From: Roseiarcus sp036489975
GTDB taxonomy: Bacteria > Pseudomonadota > Alphaproteobacteria > Rhizobiales > Beijerinckiaceae
Assembly: GCA_036489975.1 (NCBI GenBank)
Contig: DASXES010000130.1
Span: forward strand, 1-64,000
DNA: 64,000 bases
Direction of reading: 5' to 3'
Below the pieces are notes generated by a model that did not search any database, was not told the DNA's origin, and saw only the letters and a program-made list of their open reading frames with translations. Shown piece by piece: positions 59,667 to 64,000 of the stretch; the stretch's first letter is position 1, and each line of letters starts with the position of its first letter. Made by a program: the position numbers and the translations under genes.

Positions 59667-62405
59667 TCAGTTCACCTCGTATACGAATGCGCCATCCGCA
59701 GCCGAGACCTTGGCTTCGTGGATCTCCTCACGCGCGAGCGAGCGCTTGAGGATTTCGCGCGACAGCGCGGGAAGGATCGTATTGGTGATGACGTTGTCGA
59801 TCACCCGTCCGCCGGAGTCCGGATCGTGGCAGAGTGAGACGATGTGGTCGATGGCGCTTTGATCGGCGATGAATTTCGCCCGATGGTTTTCCGCGATGCG
59901 CTTGCCGATCCGATCGAGTTGCAGGCGCACGATGCCGGCCAGCATGTCGCCCGACAGCGGATAATAGGGAATTGTGACGATGCGCCCGAGCAGCGCGGGC
60001 GGGAAGACCTCGAGGAGTGCAGGGCGCAACTCGGCAGCGAGCGCCTGGGGATCGGGCTTCGCATCGGCGGCCGCGGCGCGCATTATGATCTCAGTCCCGA
60101 CATTGGTGGTGAGCAGGATCAGGGTGTTCTTGAAGTCGATGCGGCGCCCTGTGCCGTCCTCCATCACGCCCTTGTCGAACACCTGGAAGAAGACCTCGTG
60201 CACGTCGGGATGGGCCTTCTCGATCTCGTCGAGCAAGACGACGCTGTAGGGGCGCCGCCGCACCGCCTCGGTCAGGCGCCCGCCCTCGCCATAGCCGACA
60301 TAGCCGGGCGGCGCGCCTTTGAGCGTCGAGACCGTGTGCGCCTCCTGGAACTCGGACATGTTGATGGTGATGATGTTCTGCTCGCCGCCGTAGAGCGTTT
60401 CCGCCAGCGCAAGCGCCGTCTCTGTCTTGCCGACGCCAGAGGGGCCGCACAGCATGAAGACGCCGATCGGCTTCATCGGATTGTCGAGCCCGGCGCGATT
60501 GGTCTCGATGCGCTTGGCGATCATCTCGAGGCCGTGGCTCTGTCCGACGATGCGCCTGTTCAGAATGCCGGCGAGGTTGAGCACGGTCTCGACTTCGTCG
60601 GCGACCATCTTGCCGACCGGAATTCCCGTCCAGTCGGACACGACGGAAGCGATTGCCTGCTCGTCGACATACGCGTAGATCATCCGCTTTTCCGGATTGA
60701 TCTGGCCAAGCTCGCTCACCTTACCGCGCAGGGTCTCGCCATCCACCCGCGATCCGGCTTCAGGCTCTGCGCTCACCGCAGGCGGCGGCTCAGGGCCAAG
60801 CGGCGGCGGCGCCTCTGCAGGGGCGGATGGCGCAGCCTCCGCGGGCGTCGGCGGGGCCTTGGACCCCTTCGCAATTGTCTCGCGCAGCGCGAGCACTTCC
60901 TCGACCAGCGCGCGCTCGCGCGCCCAATCGGCTTCCAGCGCGGCGAGTTTTTCGCGGGCTTTCGCGAGCTTTGCGTCGATCTCCACGATGCGGTCTTCTT
61001 TCGCGGATCCGAGATCCCGCTCGCGCGCGAGCGACTCCTTCTCGGTTTCGAGCGAGGCGATCTCCACTTCCGCGTCCTCGACCCCCGCAGGCTTGGCGTT
61101 CTGGCTGATGGCGACGCGCGCGCAGGCCGTGTCGAGCAAGCTCACCGCCTTGTCGGGCAATTGCCGCGCCGGGATATAGCGGTTGGACAGGTTGACCGCG
61201 GCGACGATCGCCTCGTCGGTGACCCTCACCTTATGGTGCTTCTCCATTGGCGCGATGAGCCCGCGCAACATGATGGCGGCGGTCGCCACGTCCGGCTCGT
61301 TGACCATGATCGGCTGGAAGCGCCGGGTGAGCGCCGGGTCTTTCTCGATATACTGCCGGTACTCCGACCAGGTGGTGGCGGCGATGGTGCGCAAGGTTCC
61401 GCGCGCGAGAGCGGGCTTCAGGAGATTCGCGGCGTCGCCTGTTCCGGCCTGCCCCCCGGCGCCGATCAGCGTGTGCGCCTCGTCGATGAACAGGATGATT
61501 GGCGTCGGCGACGACTGCACTTCGTCGATCACCGAGCGCAGCCGCTGCTCGAATTCGCCCTTCATCGACGCGCCTGCCTGCATGAGGCCGACGTCGAGAA
61601 CGCAGAGCTTCACGCCTTTGAGCGGCGGGGGGACATCGCCCGATGCGATGCGCTGGGCGAAGCCTTCGACGACGGCGGTTTTGCCGACGCCAGCTTCGCC
61701 GGTCAGGATCGGATTGTTCTGCCGCCTGCGCATCAGAACGTCGATCACCTGACGCACTTCGTCCTCGCGGCCAAGGACAGGGTCCATCTCGCCGGTTTTG
61801 GCCTTGGCGGTGAGATCCTGGCTGAAGCGATCGAGCGCAGTCGTGCCCTTGGGCCCAAGCGCGGCACTCGCGCCTTCCGTGCCCGCCGCGGCGACCCCCG
61901 AGCCATCCATCGGGCGGAGGTTGCCTTCGTCGGACCCTGCCCAGATCGCGCCCTGGCCGGCAGCCACGTCATCGACGGGAAGCTTGGCGAATTCCTGCGA
62001 CACGCCGATCAACGCGCGTCTCAACTCGACCGACTTCAGGATCCCGACGAGCAGATGCCCGGTGCGAATTTGCGTTTCGCCAAACAGAAGCGTCGCATAG
62101 TGCCAGCCGCGGTCGAGAGCGTCGGCGACGGGATTGGAGATGCCGGGCATCTCGGTTTCGTTCTTGCGGAATCCGTTGACCACGGCCGTCGCATCGGCCA
62201 GCAGCTTGGAGCGGTCAAGCTTGAAATGATCGGCGGTGAGCGCGAGATCCGTGCGGTCCTTCTGCAGGATATGTATGAGCCAGTGGGCAAGCTCGAGGTT
62301 GCGGTTTCCGGCGCTCTTGGCCTGCCGCAACCCTTGCAGGAACGATTCGTAGCCAACGCGGTTCAGCTTGCCGGCGACCGCTTCGATGCTGATGTCCGCG
62401 CCCAT
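59667..62405 (-). CDS. tssH: Type VI secretion ATPase TssH (ClpV)
   Basis: The 912-residue AAA+ protein has an N-domain (1-160), a first ATPase ring domain (Walker A GEAGVGKT 236-243, Walker B ILFIDEAH 304-311), a coiled middle (450-515) and a second ATPase domain (Walker A GPSGVGKT 654-661, Walker B VVLLDEIE 722-729). Residues about 517-550 are an Ala/Pro-rich insert (PPTPAEAAPSAPAEAPPPLG) between the coiled middle and the second ring, longer than usual. ClpV recycles contracted TssB-TssC sheaths. It follows tssG by 12 bp on the minus strand. A long open frame on the opposite strand is antisense noise. Confidence 0.95.
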   Translation of the reverse strand: MGADISIEAVAGKLNRVGYESFLQGLRQAKSAGNRNLELAHWLIHILQKDRTDLALTADHFKLDRSKLLADATAVVNGFRKNETEMPGISNPVADALDRGWHYATLLFGETQIRTGHLLVGILKSVELRRALIGVSQEFAKLPVDDVAAGQGAIWAGSDEGNLRPMDGSGVAAAGTEGASAALGPKGTTALDRFSQDLTAKAKTGEMDPVLGREDEVRQVIDVLMRRRQNNPILTGEAGVGKTAVVEGFAQRIASGDVPPPLKGVKLCVLDVGLMQAGASMKGEFEQRLRSVIDEVQSSPTPIILFIDEAHTLIGAGGQAGTGDAANLLKPALARGTLRTIAATTWSEYRQYIEKDPALTRRFQPIMVNEPDVATAAIMLRGLIAPMEKHHKVRVTDEAIVAAVNLSNRYIPARQLPDKAVSLLDTACARVAISQNAKPAGVEDAEVEIASLETEKESLARERDLGSAKEDRIVEIDAKLAKAREKLAALEADWARERALVEEVLALRETIAKGSKAPPTPAEAAPSAPAEAPPPLGPEPPPAVSAEPEAGSRVDGETLRGKVSELGQINPEKRMIYAYVDEQAIASVVSDWTGIPVGKMVADEVETVLNLAGILNRRIVGQSHGLEMIAKRIETNRAGLDNPMKPIGVFMLCGPSGVGKTETALALAETLYGGEQNIITINMSEFQEAHTVSTLKGAPPGYVGYGEGGRLTEAVRRRPYSVVLLDEIEKAHPDVHEVFFQVFDKGVMEDGTGRRIDFKNTLILLTTNVGTEIIMRAAAADAKPDPQALAAELRPALLEVFPPALLGRIVTIPYYPLSGDMLAGIVRLQLDRIGKRIAENHRAKFIADQSAIDHIVSLCHDPDSGGRVIDNVITNTILPALSREILKRSLAREEIHEAKVSAADGAFVYEVN

Positions 62406-62417
62406 GGGCGAATCTCC

Positions 62418-63422
62418 CTATTTCGCGCTCTCGAGGCGGCTGACCACGTGGAACCGTGCGTCCCGACGATACGTCTCGTCGGTCTTCGCCCAGTTCGGCG
62501 ACATCCAGCTCGTCCATCCGATCGCAGCGTCGCGACCGAGTCTCACGGGCGTGATCTCGCCGGCAGGAATCGCGACCTCCATGTCCCAGTCGTATTCGAG
62601 GCCGAGGTAAAGATAGACCGCATCGGCGATTTGCCGCGCCAGCGGCGAGCCCGGCAGAAACTCCCGAAAATGCTTAATATCTCGCACAAAGACGCGGATG
62701 CGGAACTTGTCGCTGACGGTGTACATGCTCGCCCCCGCGACGCAGTCCTGGCCGAGCCGGCTATTGGCCTGGCCGACACGCGTACGTTCAGCCGGATCGA
62801 GCTCGAGCCAGCCGCCAACGAATTCCTCGATCTCGACGCGCGTCTCGAGAAAGTTTGTGAGGCAGGCCCGCAGCCGTGACGCGCTCTTGACCCGCGCGCC
62901 GAGCAGCCCCGCATATTGCAGCTTGGCGAAATCGGAGATCGAATCGGCGTCGCGAAAAGCCGGCGTTCCGATGCCGATCATCGCCCCGATATAGGCGCGA
63001 AACCGGTCCTCATCGGGCCTGTCGTGCTGGGCGATCGGACGCGCGTCCGCCCAGGCGCGAAAGAACAGCGCGAGAAAGCGGCGCTGGAAGATGTCAACGA
63101 AGCGTGGAAACGCATCGTCGCGTTCGAGCAGCCAGCTATACGCCTCTTCGGTCGTGGTCAGCGGCAACGCACCCTGGGGACCGAACATGCCCAAAAAGCG
63201 CGCTTTGAGACGCATGCGCCCGCTCTCTTCGACCGTCGCGGCGACGAGATTCGAGTCGGCGAATTCGAGATAGGGGTCCTGCGCGATCTCGACGAATTCG
63301 TCCTCGAGCCGGCGCGCCTCGCCAATGCGTGGCTTGCCCGGGTTCTCCCGCTCGAGGCGCCGCAGGACGCTGAGGAGGTCGAAGCGCCACGGCTCGGCCT
63401 CGAGTTCGGCGCGGAAGCTCAC
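62418..63422 (-). CDS. tssG: Type VI secretion baseplate subunit TssG
   Basis: The 334-residue protein has the TssG order: EPWRFDLLSVLRRLERENPG, KPRIGEARRLEDEFVEIAQD, LEFADSNLVAATVEESGRMR, FLGMFGPQGALPLTTTEEAY, RDDAFPRFVDIFQRRFLALF (the FLDIFHHRLL-type motif) and a C-terminal LYLGLEYDWDMEVAIPAGEI followed by TPVRLGRD. Two TssG bind one TssF in each baseplate wedge. Its ATG overlaps the tssF stop (ATGA), as usual. Confidence 0.93.
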   Translation of the reverse strand: MSFRAELEAEPWRFDLLSVLRRLERENPGKPRIGEARRLEDEFVEIAQDPYLEFADSNLVAATVEESGRMRLKARFLGMFGPQGALPLTTTEEAYSWLLERDDAFPRFVDIFQRRFLALFFRAWADARPIAQHDRPDEDRFRAYIGAMIGIGTPAFRDADSISDFAKLQYAGLLGARVKSASRLRACLTNFLETRVEIEEFVGGWLELDPAERTRVGQANSRLGQDCVAGASMYTVSDKFRIRVFVRDIKHFREFLPGSPLARQIADAVYLYLGLEYDWDMEVAIPAGEITPVRLGRDAAIGWTSWMSPNWAKTDETYRRDARFHVVSRLESAK

Positions 63423-64000
63423 AGCACGCCTCTCAAGCCGATGCGCGGCGGCCAGCGCATCATCTCTCCCCGCTCGACAGTGCGCACGACCGTCTGAGTG
63501 AAGTGGTTGATCGCCACATATTCGGCGAAGAAGCGATCGAGGACCGCGCCCAGAAGGAAGGCGCCCGAGCCCTCGAAGGCCTTGCCTTCCAGGACGACGG
63601 TCAGCTCAAGCCCGCGGGCCGCGGCTGCGCCGGACGCCTGGCGCAATCGGCGCACGACGGGGCGCGCCTTGAGGCTGCGCACGCCGCGAATCTTGGCCTC
63701 GGCCGCGGCGTCGGAAATATCGGCGAACAGGACAAGCGTCTCGCGAAGCGCCTTGGCGCCGTCGTCGGCCCGGTCGACCAGCCCCAGGTGATTGAGGCTC
63801 AGCATGCTGATGAGGCGCCAGGCGACCTCGCCCGTCGAGGCGTCCAGTCCTCTTCCCTCGATTGAGGTCAGCGCCGGCTCGAGCGCTTTGGTCGGACCGC
63901 CAACGCAGCCGAGCTCGAGCTCCGTGTCTTCGAGGAAGCGGAAGTCAGCGCCGCCCTCGCCGACTGGAAGCTGCGCCGCCAGATGGCGGTTGGTGCAGAG
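63419..64000 (-). CDS. tssF: Type VI secretion baseplate subunit TssF, C-terminal part
   Basis: The frame is open to the right edge and ends at 63419. It reads LCTNRHLAAQLPVGEGGADF, FLEDTELELGCVGGPTKALE, VAWRLISMLSLNHL, GLELTVVLEGKAFEGSGAFL, LLGAVLDRFFAEYVAINHFT and QTVVRTVERGEMMRWPPRIG. These match the last third of TssF, including the TNR.L...LP and WRLISxLSLNxL motifs. About 190 of the usual 590-620 residues are in the window; the N-terminus is outside. Confidence 0.92.
   Translation of the reverse strand, partial: LCTNRHLAAQLPVGEGGADFRFLEDTELELGCVGGPTKALEPALTSIEGRGLDASTGEVAWRLISMLSLNHLGLVDRADDGAKALRETLVLFADISDAAAEAKIRGVRSLKARPVVRRLRQASGAAAARGLELTVVLEGKAFEGSGAFLLGAVLDRFFAEYVAINHFTQTVVRTVERGEMMRWPPRIGLRGVL

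Noticed and set aside
59844..62879. A plus-strand open frame of about 1000 codons opposite clpV and tssG
   Set aside because: Its translation is His/Arg/Asp-rich without domains and follows exactly the third-position bias of the minus-strand genes. It is an antisense shadow of GC-rich coding DNA.
1..64000. CRISPR arrays, rRNA genes, complete prophage or replication origin
   Set aside because: No regularly spaced direct repeats, rRNA sequence, phage structural genes, dnaA-box cluster or parS-like pattern was seen on reading through the window.

Overview
This window is GC-rich, dense DNA from an alphaproteobacterium, most probably of the Hyphomicrobiales. The evidence is the SAM-II riboswitch in front of metZ, the roughly 390-residue dCTP deaminase typical of alphaproteobacteria, the trpF-trpB order, the TrxB/LysR pair, the DUF1036 and DUF4239 proteins and a dispersed CATCCT/AGGATG hairpin repeat common in this order. 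Genus is not determinable from the sequence alone; a methanotroph-type Beijerinckiaceae/Methylocystaceae is a guess.

Positions 1-14150 look like accessory DNA: an hsdM 3' fragment cut by an IS3-family remnant, two alpha/beta-hydrolase genes, a TAXI-type TRAP binding protein, a patch of gene fragments (5043-5690), an arginine-deiminase locus (AraC regulator and YfcC carrier diverging from arcD-arcA and an outer-membrane protein), IS66/IS5 remnants and a frameshifted tyrosine recombinase ending beside tRNA-Gly(UCC).

Positions 14150-31020 are mostly core metabolism: an M20 dipeptidase, a Nudix hydrolase and a FolP-FolK fusion in one overlapping operon, a class IV aminotransferase, a one-domain ModE-like regulator, trpF-trpB (no trpA follows), uxuA, accA, tRNA-Trp, tRNA-Gly(CCC), an LLM flavin oxidoreductase, a secretory lipase, a DUF4239 membrane protein, an amidase and a MetE-like pseudogene. 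Positions 31580-34660 hold a decayed TIR-STAND-TPR gene, the clearest defence-related object here. Then come a choline-sulfatase-like gene, trxB-lysR-transglutaminase, a small glycan operon (hexapeptide acyltransferase, acyl carrier protein, two GT2 enzymes), nusG-secE, dCTP deaminase, and metZ under a SAM-II riboswitch.

Positions 46410-46690 are an AT-rich non-coding block with two strong hairpins, a near-consensus promoter and tandem 17-bp repeats. From 46736 to the right edge the window enters a type VI secretion locus: a secreted caspase-like protein, then tagH-tssK-tssL-tssM-tagF-tssA on the plus strand, converging on tssF-tssG-tssH(clpV) and two small proteins on the minus strand. The sheath, tube and spike genes (tssB, tssC, hcp, vgrG, tssE) are not in the window. 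No CRISPR array or rRNA was seen.
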